Source of the DNA: JBAYIE01 sp041665785
Lineage (GTDB): Bacteria > Bacteroidota > Bacteroidia > UKL13-3
NCBI GenBank assembly: GCA_041665785.1
Contig: JBAYIE010000004.1
Coordinates: forward strand, 1-64,000
Reading direction: 5' to 3'
Length of the DNA stretch: 64,000 nucleotides
The translations under genes and the position numbers were made by a program. The first letter of the stretch is position 1. The number at the start of each line of letters is the position of its first letter. The notes under the pieces were generated by a model. That model did no database searches. It saw only the letters and a list, made by a program, of their open reading frames with translations, and was not told where the DNA came from. This document shows positions 42,488 through 50,814 of the stretch, in pieces.

Positions 42488-42976
42488 TTATAGGGTGAAT
42501 AGTTTTGAGTATTCTGATATGAATTGAGTACCGGCATACTCTGCCAGTTCGCTCGACTTAAAGCAAAGTCGGGAACCGACAGTCGAGTGCGAGTCAGCGT
42601 GCGCGCAGACGTCGGCCGACAGCCCGACACCCGATTTGAATTCTTCCATGTTGAACCAGGGGTAGTATTTATACTCTGAAGAATTTGTCCAATCAGGCTG
42701 CCACCCTTCGTTCAACGCTTTGGCGATGATGCTGATTCTCAAATGCGCCTGTGCTGCAAGCATTCCGGTATTTACTCCAGAATACTGCAATAAAGAATGT
42801 TGATCAGCGGTTGCTCCAACTGCTGAAAGCGCATCTTCGAATGTCTTGATACGTTCCATTACAGGCCTTGGAATGAACGAATCTCCCAGAAGTGCAGAGA
42901 GAACCTTTTTTGTTTCGCCTTTTGCCAGCTTTAATGCTGCTTCAGCGTTTTGTTTGTTGATAGTAATTGTTTCCAT
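42488..42976 (-). CDS. DGR target protein A (variable protein)
   Basis: 162 residues. A longer N-terminus (METITINKQNAEAALKLAKG then ERIKTFEDALSAVG) precedes the shared part KYYPWFNMEEFKSGVGLS, the variable repeat at residues 116-138 and the tail RLCFKSSELAEYAGTQFISEY. It starts 28 nt after the MazG-like gene and precedes target B by 10 nt, so both targets, TR and RT are probably in one transcript. No export signal. Function unknown; a variable binding surface is inferred. Confidence 0.85.
   Translation of the reverse strand: METITINKQNAEAALKLAKGETKKVLSALLGDSFIPRPVMERIKTFEDALSAVGATADQHSLLQYSGVNTGMLAAQAHLRISIIAKALNEGWQPDWTNSSEYKYYPWFNMEEFKSGVGLSADVCAHADSHSTVGSRLCFKSSELAEYAGTQFISEYSKLFTL
42563..42631 (-). 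repeat. DGR variable repeat in target A (VR-A)
   Basis: 69 nt aligned to the template without gaps. Fifteen template adenines are changed, and three non-adenine positions also differ (T to G in codons 6 and 10, G to A in codon 21). It shares several substitutions with VR-B (codons 3, 8, 9, 19, 21, 22). It therefore looks like an older or less frequently renewed copy. Confidence 0.9.
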
Positions 42977-43004
42977 TGTTGATAGTAATTTGGGTTTAAC
43001 TGTA

Positions 43005-43289
43005 TTAATATTTCTGTAATCGATATTTTAGCCTTTCAATTTTTTCTTCTTTAATCTTATCTATTAACCCCTGTTTATTAAGCATTATCCTTACCTGTGC
43101 ACACATAATTTCGACGTCAGATACTTCTCCACATAACTCTGTAAGGTTTTCTGAGGAAGCTACTCTCCTGAATTTGTTGATTGCTTTAATTAACTCAGCA
43201 CATTCTTCAACCACCATATTCATTTGAGAATCGATTCCATACTTATTAATTGCTTCTGTTAAAACTTCGTTCTGTTCAATAGCGTTCAT
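43005..43289 (-). CDS. MazG-like nucleotide pyrophosphohydrolase
   Basis: 94 residues, helical, with the EExxE-like metal motif VVEECAELIKAINKFRR and a downstream ELCGEVSDVEIMCAQV carrying the second acidic pair. Small phage MazG-like proteins of the all-alpha NTP-PPase fold hydrolyse nucleoside triphosphates and may lower the host alarmone response. It lies directly upstream of the first DGR target gene. Confidence 0.75.
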   Translation of the reverse strand: MNAIEQNEVLTEAINKYGIDSQMNMVVEECAELIKAINKFRRVASSENLTELCGEVSDVEIMCAQVRIMLNKQGLIDKIKEEKIERLKYRLQKY

Positions 43290-43301
43290 CCTGTTCCCGG
43301 T

Positions 43302-43505
43302 TTATATTTTCACCATTAACTTTTGTTCAACAATCCTTTCGAATTCCTCCCTTGTTATGTATTGGAATTCTCCATTGGATCCAACCCGGTACAAATTGCA
43401 CCCGGCCAATACATTGGCAGTCTGAATTTCCTCTCCTTCCCAAAACAGTTGGGTAATTACCCACAGACGGCCTTTGATATCCTTATATGTAGTCCATGCT
43501 TCCAT
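43302..43505 (-). CDS. Small hypothetical phage protein
   Basis: 67 residues, likely a small SH3-like or beta-barrel protein (WTTYKDIKGRLWVITQLFW...YRVGSNGEFQYITREEF). Adjacent to the primase-helicase gene with 1 nt overlap. No family recognised. Confidence 0.55.
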   Translation of the reverse strand: MEAWTTYKDIKGRLWVITQLFWEGEEIQTANVLAGCNLYRVGSNGEFQYITREEFERIVEQKLMVKI

Positions 43506-45973
43506 TAGAAGGGTAATGTATTTTGTTGTTCAGGCTCCGCATGCAGTTCATTTGCTTGCTGCATTTCCGGATCTACCTCCATGTTTTCAATCTCTGCGGC
43601 TGTGAGGAAGTCCTTCTTGTAGAAAACATATGGACGGCCGTTCCCAGATACATCCACTCTCGATATCACCGTTCCGGATCCGGATGGGTTCGGTACCCGA
43701 TCCCACCTTGGATATGAGTATCTCTTCACCACAGGCTTCTTCTTCATTTTGCCAATATCTTCCAGAGTAAATTCCGAACGGCCCAAATGATCGAGAAGAG
43801 CCTGTTCAGACTTGAATCGCTCACCATCATATTCTATCAGGTGGTATGTTTCAACATGCAACCGGTCCCGAATAACCCTTTCCAGGTATTCATTCTCAAA
43901 CTTCTTCATTTCGAATTCCCGTTGGATATCACCCATAGTCATCATCAATACATCTGGGCCGAAATCGAAGAACATATGGCGGATCTTATTTCTAAGCTCC
44001 TTCTCTACAGTTGGTTTGCTGTATTCAATTACTTTCTTCAAAGCGTCTGTTTTCAGCAGTTCCGGATCGAACCATGCGCGATGTCGGTTGGGAGTCTTAA
44101 TCTGCCGGGAGTTTAAAAAGTTCAGGAATGCAGGAATCTCTTCTTGCATTTTGTCGAGCATATTCACATCCAGTTGATCGGCTGTAAGCTTTGGAATCTT
44201 TCGAATCCAGTAACGAACATCATCTTCGGAGGCATAGATAAAATTGTCCTCGTTATTGGTGAAGAACAGGAATTTGCCAAAGAAATCAATCTCAATATGA
44301 TCCTTGCCCTTGGCATTCATGAAAATCTTATCGGTCGTGCTTAATGATTTCACCTTCTCAACTACTACCTGTTTGTCGATCTTGGCCTCATCGCAAATAA
44401 TTAGAAGTTTGCTTGCCCAGCTGGCATTGAAATTATCTGCAAGCTCCGCATTACCCACAATGGCCACATTTTGCGTGAAGATCATTTTGAGCAGTTTTCC
44501 CAAGGTTGATTTACCGGTACCATTCTCCCGGGAAACCAAGCACAGAATAGGAAGAATCTGGGTAGGGCTTTTAAACAAAAGTGTCAAGTAATCTAATCCC
44601 AGTTCATACTCATTAAATGTAAGTTTCTCGCCTCCTTTGGGATCCTTCCAATTGATATCGTTCTGTCCAAAAATATGCTTAATGAATGCTTCAATATTTG
44701 TCCATTCACCTTCTTCCGGCTCATGCTCAAAAGGAGCATAAACATTGAAACAATTATTAATTACCGGTTGAAAATTCACATGATCCGGAACATTGCAAAA
44801 AGCCTGGTATTTAGGAATGAACTTGACAAAGTTCTTTCCGTGATCATCTAAAATTGTTCCCTTCATCCTGCGATGGAATGACCGCTCCAGTTGACCGTAT
44901 TTATTAGGAATATCAACAAAAGTGTGATACTGATCACCCACACGGAAGTAATTATTCGCTTCCCCCGGGATCATTACCTCACAAGTCTGCTTCTCATCGT
45001 TCCATTTGTATTTGGTTCCGTTGTACCGGAATTCCAAAGCTTTCATTTCCGGCCGGATCTGGCTATGGTGCAAAAAGAACGTATCTACATTATCCAATAG
45101 GAAGTGCCTGTGGAGCGGAGCAATATTGAATGTGATATCTACTCTAAAATAATGGTGTGGCTTTTTGCTCAGGTTGATCAGTTCCTGTACATATTCATCC
45201 TCCTGACCTGGAAATGCGCAAAGCAAATCATCAAGTCCTTTTGGATGTCCTTCTATTTCGGATGAAAGGGTATAGGCCGCGTACCGCTTAACGTCAAATT
45301 CATTCAACAGGTCCTTGAAAGTATTACAGGTTTGGAAGAACCCCCTTGGTCTTTTGTACAGATCTATACCATCTTTCAGATCCTTTCCGGTGATATCCAT
45401 ACAGTCCCCATCCATGAGCCAGATTATATTCTCAACCTCACAAGCCAGTATCAGTCGTTTTATATCATCATGAAGATTACCTGTTGTTTTATCCTTCATG
45501 TGGTTGATCGAGGATAGCCCGACAATGTTCATGCCGTGCATTGCACCTTTGAAAGCTTTGAAATAGCCTTCAGTCATGATAAGGGTCTTGATTTTTTCCT
45601 TCTCTCTGAATGCTTTTACCAGGTTAGGTGGGAAAAAGGGCTGTGTTGGCTGATCCTTGGGCATCAGGTATTTTATCACATCCCCTTTTTTATTCAGGAT
45701 AGGTTTTTCTAATCGAGTAATGCAGTATTCGTTGTGTTTCCACCGGGTACCTTCTTTTGCATATCGAATGATTAAGCCATCTATAGTGTAAACCAGAATT
45801 TCAATGCCTTTAGCTACCTCACGGAAAATCCGGGTAGGTTTCAATACATCATCGTGAGTAGGGCCACCACCATTAACAGTAATATCGATGTTATTTATTT
45901 CATCGGTAATACCCAGAAGCTTCATACGTTTCGCGAAGTAGCTGAGCTCCTCAATTTGAATTTGTTCGCTCAT
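43505..45973 (-). CDS. Phage primase-helicase
   Basis: 822 residues from ATG 45973 (MSEQIQIEELSYF), which overlaps the stop of the methyltransferase gene. The N-terminal half has a Toprim-like segment (KTLIMTEGYFKAFKGAMHGMNIVGLSS, then IIWLMDGDC) as in primases. The C-terminal half is an SF3-type helicase: Walker A SRENGTGKSTLGKLL near residue 490, Walker B-like LLIICDEAKI, sensor LFFTNNEDN. The architecture fits DUF5906-type phage replication proteins that unwind and prime the phage origin. No separate origin was identified. Confidence 0.85.
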   Translation of the reverse strand: MSEQIQIEELSYFAKRMKLLGITDEINNIDITVNGGGPTHDDVLKPTRIFREVAKGIEILVYTIDGLIIRYAKEGTRWKHNEYCITRLEKPILNKKGDVIKYLMPKDQPTQPFFPPNLVKAFREKEKIKTLIMTEGYFKAFKGAMHGMNIVGLSSINHMKDKTTGNLHDDIKRLILACEVENIIWLMDGDCMDITGKDLKDGIDLYKRPRGFFQTCNTFKDLLNEFDVKRYAAYTLSSEIEGHPKGLDDLLCAFPGQEDEYVQELINLSKKPHHYFRVDITFNIAPLHRHFLLDNVDTFFLHHSQIRPEMKALEFRYNGTKYKWNDEKQTCEVMIPGEANNYFRVGDQYHTFVDIPNKYGQLERSFHRRMKGTILDDHGKNFVKFIPKYQAFCNVPDHVNFQPVINNCFNVYAPFEHEPEEGEWTNIEAFIKHIFGQNDINWKDPKGGEKLTFNEYELGLDYLTLLFKSPTQILPILCLVSRENGTGKSTLGKLLKMIFTQNVAIVGNAELADNFNASWASKLLIICDEAKIDKQVVVEKVKSLSTTDKIFMNAKGKDHIEIDFFGKFLFFTNNEDNFIYASEDDVRYWIRKIPKLTADQLDVNMLDKMQEEIPAFLNFLNSRQIKTPNRHRAWFDPELLKTDALKKVIEYSKPTVEKELRNKIRHMFFDFGPDVLMMTMGDIQREFEMKKFENEYLERVIRDRLHVETYHLIEYDGERFKSEQALLDHLGRSEFTLEDIGKMKKKPVVKRYSYPRWDRVPNPSGSGTVISRVDVSGNGRPYVFYKKDFLTAAEIENMEVDPEMQQANELHAEPEQQNTLPF

Positions 45974-46812
45974 GCTATGTCCTCTGTTAATTCGTAATTT
46001 GACCAAACAACTTCAGTTGTTCTTTTTAATGCATTGGTCTTGTGATGGTGAGAAGTTTGTTTCCCTTTATACTTAAGGTGAGTTTCGTAAATTTCATTCT
46101 CATATCCGGATAATAGATAGTGGCCCTTTAATTCATTCAGTATTGAAATTAATTCACGCTGATCCTGATCACTTAACTCATGCTTATAACTTATATGTCC
46201 ACTTCGGGTTGTACGTACATAAGGTGGATCCACATAGAACAATGTATTTTCTCCATCATATTTTGAAAGTATATGCCTGAAATCACGGCATTCGATTTGA
46301 ATATGCCTTAATTCTTCAACGACCAAATGAAGTCCCTCTATTTTAGAAAGCAAACGAGCTACCGATTGGGATACATTATACCTCGAATCGTTGATCGTGT
46401 AACTCCACGAGTTATTCTTATTCAACGACCCAGTGTTTCCGAATGAAGAAACTGTTCTAATAAAGAAAGCACGAGCTTTTTCAACAGGATCTGTAATGGT
46501 TGATAAGTCCATGCTTTCATAATCCTGCCGGCAATGACAACTTAACTCAAGTTTTGAAATTAATTCTTCAGAGTTATCCCTTAGTTGCTGGAAAAAGTTA
46601 TAAATATCTGTGTTCAAATCATTGAAGGTCCTCATTTTAATGCCCCCCCCCTTATGATTTAATACAATTGCAGCTGACCCTCCAAACACATCAACTAAAT
46701 GCATCTTAGGTGATTTATGAAGGTTTTGAAGTATGAATTTTTGGAGCTTGATTGCATTTTTACCCCCGAAATAATTAAATGCAGAAATTGGCTTTTTAGT
46801 ATTTGTATTCAT
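45970..46812 (-). CDS. dam: DNA adenine methyltransferase (D12 class)
   Basis: 280 residues. It transfers a methyl group from SAM to adenine N6. The N-terminal FNYFGGKNAIKLQKF and DVFGGSAAIVLNHKGGG form the SAM pocket, and FYVDPPYVRTTRSGH is the catalytic DPPY motif. The target sequence cannot be read from the protein; a GATC-like Dam specificity is possible. No restriction enzyme gene is next to it, so it is a solitary phage methyltransferase. It overlaps both the C5 methyltransferase and the primase genes by 4 nt. Confidence 0.92.
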   Translation of the reverse strand: MNTNTKKPISAFNYFGGKNAIKLQKFILQNLHKSPKMHLVDVFGGSAAIVLNHKGGGIKMRTFNDLNTDIYNFFQQLRDNSEELISKLELSCHCRQDYESMDLSTITDPVEKARAFFIRTVSSFGNTGSLNKNNSWSYTINDSRYNVSQSVARLLSKIEGLHLVVEELRHIQIECRDFRHILSKYDGENTLFYVDPPYVRTTRSGHISYKHELSDQDQRELISILNELKGHYLLSGYENEIYETHLKYKGKQTSHHHKTNALKRTTEVVWSNYELTEDIA

Positions 46813-48581
46813 GCAACTTCCTCCAATTCTAAAGTCCTACCCAGCTCTTCAGCCCAAGCTTTAGGTACTTTGGGTACAACTGAATTACCAATGTATTTCT
46901 TCTGCTGGGTCTGGGTACCCTTAAGTATGTAACCATCCGGGAATCCTTGAATTTTTAACAATTCAATGATTTTCAGCATCCGCATATAGATATCCACTAT
47001 TCCATACATAGCCATGAATTCTTTGATTTTACGGGTGAATTCGCTATCCGATTCATATATTAAAATCACAGCTTCTCCATTTTCTGTTGTTGCCAGGTAA
47101 AGAGGGGTTTTGTCTTGCCGGGCTATTATTGTAGGCGAAGGAATGTCTATGCTTGAAGCCCCTTTATTAAACCATGCTGGGTTAATCAAATAATGTGTCC
47201 GCACAGAGGTAATGGTTGGTGCAGGTCGATCAGTATCAATTGCCGGAGCGGTTGAACTATTCATATTGATTAGGTAAGGCCATTTCCGGTTCGCTGTGAT
47301 GGTATTGGCAGGCCTGTTGATATCTGAACCTACATTATTAAAGTGCGTGTTCATGATAAATGGTTCAACACTTACCAGATTCATTTTTGGTGATGGCATA
47401 ACAGATCCAGCAGGATTATCTAAACTCATCTTCTCCCCACCTCCTGAGAAATCACGCATTATGAATTGTGGTTGAACTAGTGCAGCTCCATCCTTTGTTC
47501 TAATTGTTGGTGCAGGTTTATCAATGTCGGTACAGTTGTGCCCATTACCATAATATGCTGCGATAAATGCCGGTGAAACCAGTCCGTGCCGATCCTTTGT
47601 GGTTAATGATGGATTTGGTTTTTCTATGGAATCAACTTTAGAAGAATGATTATAATTAACCATAAATTCTGCATGTACAATTGATTGGCTATCGATACAT
47701 GTTACAGTTCCGGCAGGTCCGTCAATTGAAATACATTTACCTTCCGGTTTTCCGCTGTAATATTTAGCTATAAAGGCATCCTTCCCTCCAGCGACGAACT
47801 TTATCAGTCCAGCATGTATTCGCTCCAGAGTTTTCTCAGACAGAGGTTTTTTACGTGCAAAAATAGAAACGCCCTTATCATCAAGATCAAGCACTTCTCT
47901 CACTGGCTTCCATGGTTTCAGTTTAGTTTCAAACAATCCTGAATTTTGCTTTTTAGCATGAGTTGGTTTTGGGAATACAATTGGCAAATTGTTCGCGGCA
48001 AACAACCCGAAGTACCGTTTACGAGAGGTATGTGCTCCATAATCAGCAGCATTAAGCTCCTTCCAATCGTATTCATAGCCACCATTAAGCGACTTCATTT
48101 CGTTTACCCAACGAGTGTAATCAATCCCACATTTCCGGCTAATTGGTTTTCCGGCATCATCCAACGGCCCCCATGCCATAAATTCAACTACATTTTCGAT
48201 GCCTACATAATCAGGCTTCAGCGATTCAACATACCAAGGCATGAAATCAGCCAAACTCCGGCTATCGGCATTTCGAGGTAGTCCGCCTTTCGCCTTACTG
48301 AAATTTGTACATTCTAGTGAAGCCCAAAGCAACACTATTGCGTTTGGGTATTGGATCCTAGCATTGTGAAGAATCAGCTCTAAATCCTTCATCTTTACTT
48401 TTTTGATATCTTCAGTAAAGTGAACGGCATCCGGATGATTTGTTTCATGACTGGCAATGGCCATCTCATCATGGTTTACACAAGCTATTACCTTCGCAAC
48501 TCTTTCACCGAATAATTCAGCCTGTTCAAATCCGGTTGTAACTCCACCGGCTCCGCAAAATAGATCGATAACTAGTATCAT
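46809..48581 (-). CDS. dcm: DNA cytosine-5 methyltransferase with repetitive recognition domain
   Basis: 590 residues, about 200 more than usual. Motif I DLFCGAGGVTTGFEQA, catalytic Cys in SLECTNFSKAKGG (LEC rather than the common PC), motif VI GIENVVEFM, motif VIII TSRKRYFGLFA and C-terminal motifs IX-X (IQGFPDGYILKGT, KKYIGNSVVP). Between VIII and IX (about residues 270-490) there is a run of seven or so degenerate 30-residue modules, each with a core such as DxPAPTITT/RTKD. This region is where target recognition is expected, so multiple or unusual specificity is possible. Overlaps dam by 4 nt. Confidence 0.9.
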   Translation of the reverse strand: MILVIDLFCGAGGVTTGFEQAELFGERVAKVIACVNHDEMAIASHETNHPDAVHFTEDIKKVKMKDLELILHNARIQYPNAIVLLWASLECTNFSKAKGGLPRNADSRSLADFMPWYVESLKPDYVGIENVVEFMAWGPLDDAGKPISRKCGIDYTRWVNEMKSLNGGYEYDWKELNAADYGAHTSRKRYFGLFAANNLPIVFPKPTHAKKQNSGLFETKLKPWKPVREVLDLDDKGVSIFARKKPLSEKTLERIHAGLIKFVAGGKDAFIAKYYSGKPEGKCISIDGPAGTVTCIDSQSIVHAEFMVNYNHSSKVDSIEKPNPSLTTKDRHGLVSPAFIAAYYGNGHNCTDIDKPAPTIRTKDGAALVQPQFIMRDFSGGGEKMSLDNPAGSVMPSPKMNLVSVEPFIMNTHFNNVGSDINRPANTITANRKWPYLINMNSSTAPAIDTDRPAPTITSVRTHYLINPAWFNKGASSIDIPSPTIIARQDKTPLYLATTENGEAVILIYESDSEFTRKIKEFMAMYGIVDIYMRMLKIIELLKIQGFPDGYILKGTQTQQKKYIGNSVVPKVPKAWAEELGRTLELEEVA

Positions 48582-48868
48582 GATAATTCCTCCCTTACCG
48601 TTAATTGTGACAATTCACCATGTCCAAAACGGATCCTAAGCTCATTATCTTGAATGGTCAGATACCACATTTCTATTTTAAAATTTGGGGAATTTTCGCG
48701 ATGCCGGTTCAAAAGATCTCTTATTTGATCGCGAATAATTGCCAGTTGCGATTCCTTGGCTGAAACAGTTACACGTCTTTTGAGGTAGGACATCAGATTA
48801 TCCCGGAATACATTGGAGGGTATTGGAGTTGCCTTAGGGTTTTGTATTAATTCAAGATTCATTTGCAT
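48578..48868 (-). CDS. Small hypothetical phage protein
   Basis: 96 residues if started at ATG 48868 (MQMNLELIQNPKATP). A helical basic middle (KESQLAIIRDQIRDLLNRHREN) is followed by a beta-prone end (WYLTIQDNELRIRFGHGELSQL). Overlaps the methyltransferase start by 4 nt. No family recognised. Confidence 0.5.
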   Translation of the reverse strand: MQMNLELIQNPKATPIPSNVFRDNLMSYLKRRVTVSAKESQLAIIRDQIRDLLNRHRENSPNFKIEMWYLTIQDNELRIRFGHGELSQLTVREELS

Positions 48869-48938
48869 TGTTTTTTGTGGTGGCGATGCCAGCCCGATCA
48901 CCGACCAGGTATTTTAAATTGGGAAGTTTGCGTTTGGG

Positions 48939-49139
48939 TTATTTCCCTCGTAGGGATTGTATTTTTCGATACTCCTGTGCAAAATATTCAGGGAGTATCT
49001 CAGGGTTTGTCAATTCAATGTTTTTAACGGAAACTTCCCTGAGCATAATGTGTATGTCTTTGAATCGTGCTGGTACTGGGTTTCCTTCAATCTCTAGGAT
49101 TACCGAGGCTTGAATTAATTTGAGTTTTGCCTTTTTCAT
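48939..49139 (-). CDS. Small hypothetical early phage protein
   Basis: 66 residues, basic N-terminus, beta-strand-like middle (SVILEIEGNPVPARFKDIHIMLREVSV). Overlaps the gene before it by 4 nt. Unknown. Confidence 0.45.
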   Translation of the reverse strand: MKKAKLKLIQASVILEIEGNPVPARFKDIHIMLREVSVKNIELTNPEILPEYFAQEYRKIQSLRGK

Positions 49140-49384
49140 AATTTGACTTTCCCTTGATTGATTAATGATTTGATATATTTTTTCGCCACATTCAACTTAT
49201 TCACGCGTACCTCGGTATCTACCTCCCTATATGTTGGAGTGGTGGCAAGTTTCCCTTCCGGTAACATCGCTCCAACAGGATAAAATCTTTTCACTTTTGC
49301 ATTTCTATGAGAATCTTTCCAGTTTATATTTTCAATCTCGGCAGCTGCAAGCTTGCGGAGTTTCTTGGCTTTCTTCTGGTTCAT
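49136..49384 (-). CDS. Small basic early phage protein
   Basis: 82 residues, strongly basic (MNQKKAKKLRKLAAAEI, VRVNKLNVAKKYIKSLINQGKVKL), suggesting nucleic-acid binding. Includes GTMLPEGKL-like loop FYPVGAMLPEGKLATTPTYRE. No family recognised. Confidence 0.5.
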   Translation of the reverse strand: MNQKKAKKLRKLAAAEIENINWKDSHRNAKVKRFYPVGAMLPEGKLATTPTYREVDTEVRVNKLNVAKKYIKSLINQGKVKL

Positions 49385-49617
49385 GATGCGTGGCCAATTG
49401 ATTGAAGTTTGGGATTCATCTCAGTGGTTATTCCAAGAATGTCAGGATCGGCTGCTGAAGAACGGATTCGATTCGCTATTCGGCTAATCTCCAAGGAATG
49501 TTGCATAATGCATTCACAATTCGGATCTGTTTCGGCCAATTCCAATTTGAGCATCTGATTCCGGTGCGCCAACTGTCTGTGAAGGTTGGTTAAATGAAGT
49601 TTGAGTTTTTGATCCAT
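49381..49617 (-). CDS. Small hypothetical early phage protein
   Basis: 78 residues with helical heptad-like N-terminus (LKLHLTNLHRQLAHRNQMLKLEL). Overlaps the next gene by 4 nt. Unknown. Confidence 0.45.
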   Translation of the reverse strand: MDQKLKLHLTNLHRQLAHRNQMLKLELAETDPNCECIMQHSLEISRIANRIRSSAADPDILGITTEMNPKLQSIGHAS

Positions 49618-49640
49618 GGTTTCGTAATTCGTTGGTTGAT

Positions 49641-50132
49641 TTAATGCTCCATTTGTAGCCCTGGTGCGTTAGGCTGTTCAGTAGGTCGAGAAATCGATCT
49701 GTTGTATTGTTGGTGAATATGATCATGTGCTGAATGGATTATTTCTTCGATAATTCTGATCCATCCTGATTGGGGAGAATCGTTATGAGGTAATATTTGT
49801 CGTAATGCATTCTGATGTTTATCAATGGCGGTACACAACTCATTGAATTTTGTATAGGGAATAATCTGACGGATTATTATATGAAACGCCTTTTGATTCA
49901 TTGGTAGGTATCCGGCTACCTGAAGCGCATTCTCTCGCTGATGAACGAACTTGGTTAGTTCAGAACGAATCCATTTGGAAAGCCAATTTTGAGCAATTGT
50001 ATCTAGCTGATCCCTGGAGGAGCAAATCTGACTTTTTGAGAAAATTAATTTCCCATGTGTATGTGGAATTTCAATGTGCAGGTGCGCAATGAATTGACCA
50101 TTTTGAAGCTTACCGGGATTTAGAATTATCAT
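49641..50132 (-). CDS. Hypothetical early phage protein
   Basis: 163 residues, His-rich, with a folded N-terminal part (FIAHLHIEIPHTHGKLIF) and a helical C-terminal part ending in a polar tail (SISRPTEQPNAPGLQMEH). Overlaps the gene upstream by 4 nt. No family recognised. Confidence 0.5.
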   Translation of the reverse strand: MIILNPGKLQNGQFIAHLHIEIPHTHGKLIFSKSQICSSRDQLDTIAQNWLSKWIRSELTKFVHQRENALQVAGYLPMNQKAFHIIIRQIIPYTKFNELCTAIDKHQNALRQILPHNDSPQSGWIRIIEEIIHSAHDHIHQQYNRSISRPTEQPNAPGLQMEH

Positions 50133-50338
50133 GATTGCAATTCTCTTATTGTTATATTTTCCATAACGAGTTCAATTGCGCGTGCTTCGAATGCTTTACG
50201 CATTCCTCTCGTATACCGGATTGAGTCTTTATTTTCCGGCAAACACATTTTGATCAATTCCTTTTCAGTTTCCCAATACAGAATCGATCGCATTACCAAA
50301 TAATCAAAATGATGTTGATCCATTAATTGTGCAGCCAT
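50129..50338 (-). CDS. Small hypothetical early phage protein
   Basis: 69 residues, helical and acidic/basic mixed (YWETEKELIKMCLPENKDSIRYTRG). It overlaps the small membrane protein gene upstream by 16 nt. Unknown. Confidence 0.45.
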   Translation of the reverse strand: MAAQLMDQHHFDYLVMRSILYWETEKELIKMCLPENKDSIRYTRGMRKAFEARAIELVMENITIRELQS

Positions 50339-50484
50339 TTTGAAGTTTCTACTTTGCGCTGCAGTCTTGCTTTAGCTCTTGAACGGTTGAACCGCCAGAA
50401 AGAAAACCACATCCAGGCGAGCATATAAACAAGTACTCCTGTTAGAAATAGGTTTGCATGGTTTTGTAGAATGAATTCTTTCAT
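50323..50484 (-). CDS. Very small membrane protein
   Basis: 53 residues read directly from the minus strand: MKEFILQNHANLFLTGVLVY, then a continuing membrane helix (MLAWMWFSFWRF) and a basic tail with NRSRAKARLQRK. It fills the gap between the Cro-like gene and the next early gene, starts 7 nt after the former and overlaps the latter, as do its neighbours. Function unknown. Confidence 0.55.
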   Translation of the reverse strand: MKEFILQNHANLFLTGVLVYMLAWMWFSFWRFNRSRAKARLQRKVETSKWLHN

Positions 50485-50490
50485 AATGAA

Positions 50491-50793
50491 TTACTTTACG
50501 AATTGTTGGGATCTCTTATGAACTTTAAGATTTGATGTTACCGGTATGGCATGAAAAAAATCCATTATGGTGATATCTGAATTGTACCGGTTGAGGACAC
50601 TGAGAATATGGAAAACATCCTGTGTTGATGGTTGATTCAGATTTCGCATCCATCTTTTAACAGTAATTGGTTGAACATTGCACTGTACACGTAGCTCATC
50701 GACAACGGCCTGAACAAGCTTCATGTCACCCTTGTCAACTGCTATTTTGTTGATCAGCAGCTCTAGTCTATTTATATTCGTTTTTTGTGCCAT
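50491..50793 (-). CDS. Cro-like early regulator
   Basis: 100 residues from ATG 50793 (MAQKTNINRLELLINK); a longer frame exists but runs through the operator region. The middle part (KLVQAVVDELRVQCNVQPITVKRWMRNLNQPSTQDVFHIL) has a helix-turn-helix layout. It is the first gene of the leftward early operon and diverges from the rightward repressor candidate, the classical lambda-type arrangement. Confidence 0.65.
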   Translation of the reverse strand: MAQKTNINRLELLINKIAVDKGDMKLVQAVVDELRVQCNVQPITVKRWMRNLNQPSTQDVFHILSVLNRYNSDITIMDFFHAIPVTSNLKVHKRSQQFVK

Positions 50794-50814
50794 TTTAAAT
50801 TTTGCTTGTTTCGT

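Noticed and set aside
42478..42630. N-terminal extension of target B to an ATG at 42630
   Set aside because: The extension overlaps the end of target A in another frame and reads Arg/Thr/Ser-rich sequence unlike target proteins; ATG 42477 gives a normal N-terminus 10 nt after the stop of target A.
43005..43289. Avd accessory protein of the DGR
   Set aside because: Size and helical content are compatible, but the EExxE-type acidic motif points to a MazG-like pyrophosphohydrolase, and its place before the targets is not the usual one.
49514..49726. 70-codon frame between early genes
   Set aside because: It overlaps two better candidates (49381-49617 and 49641-50132) in another frame, and those two keep the 4-nt overlap pattern of the operon.
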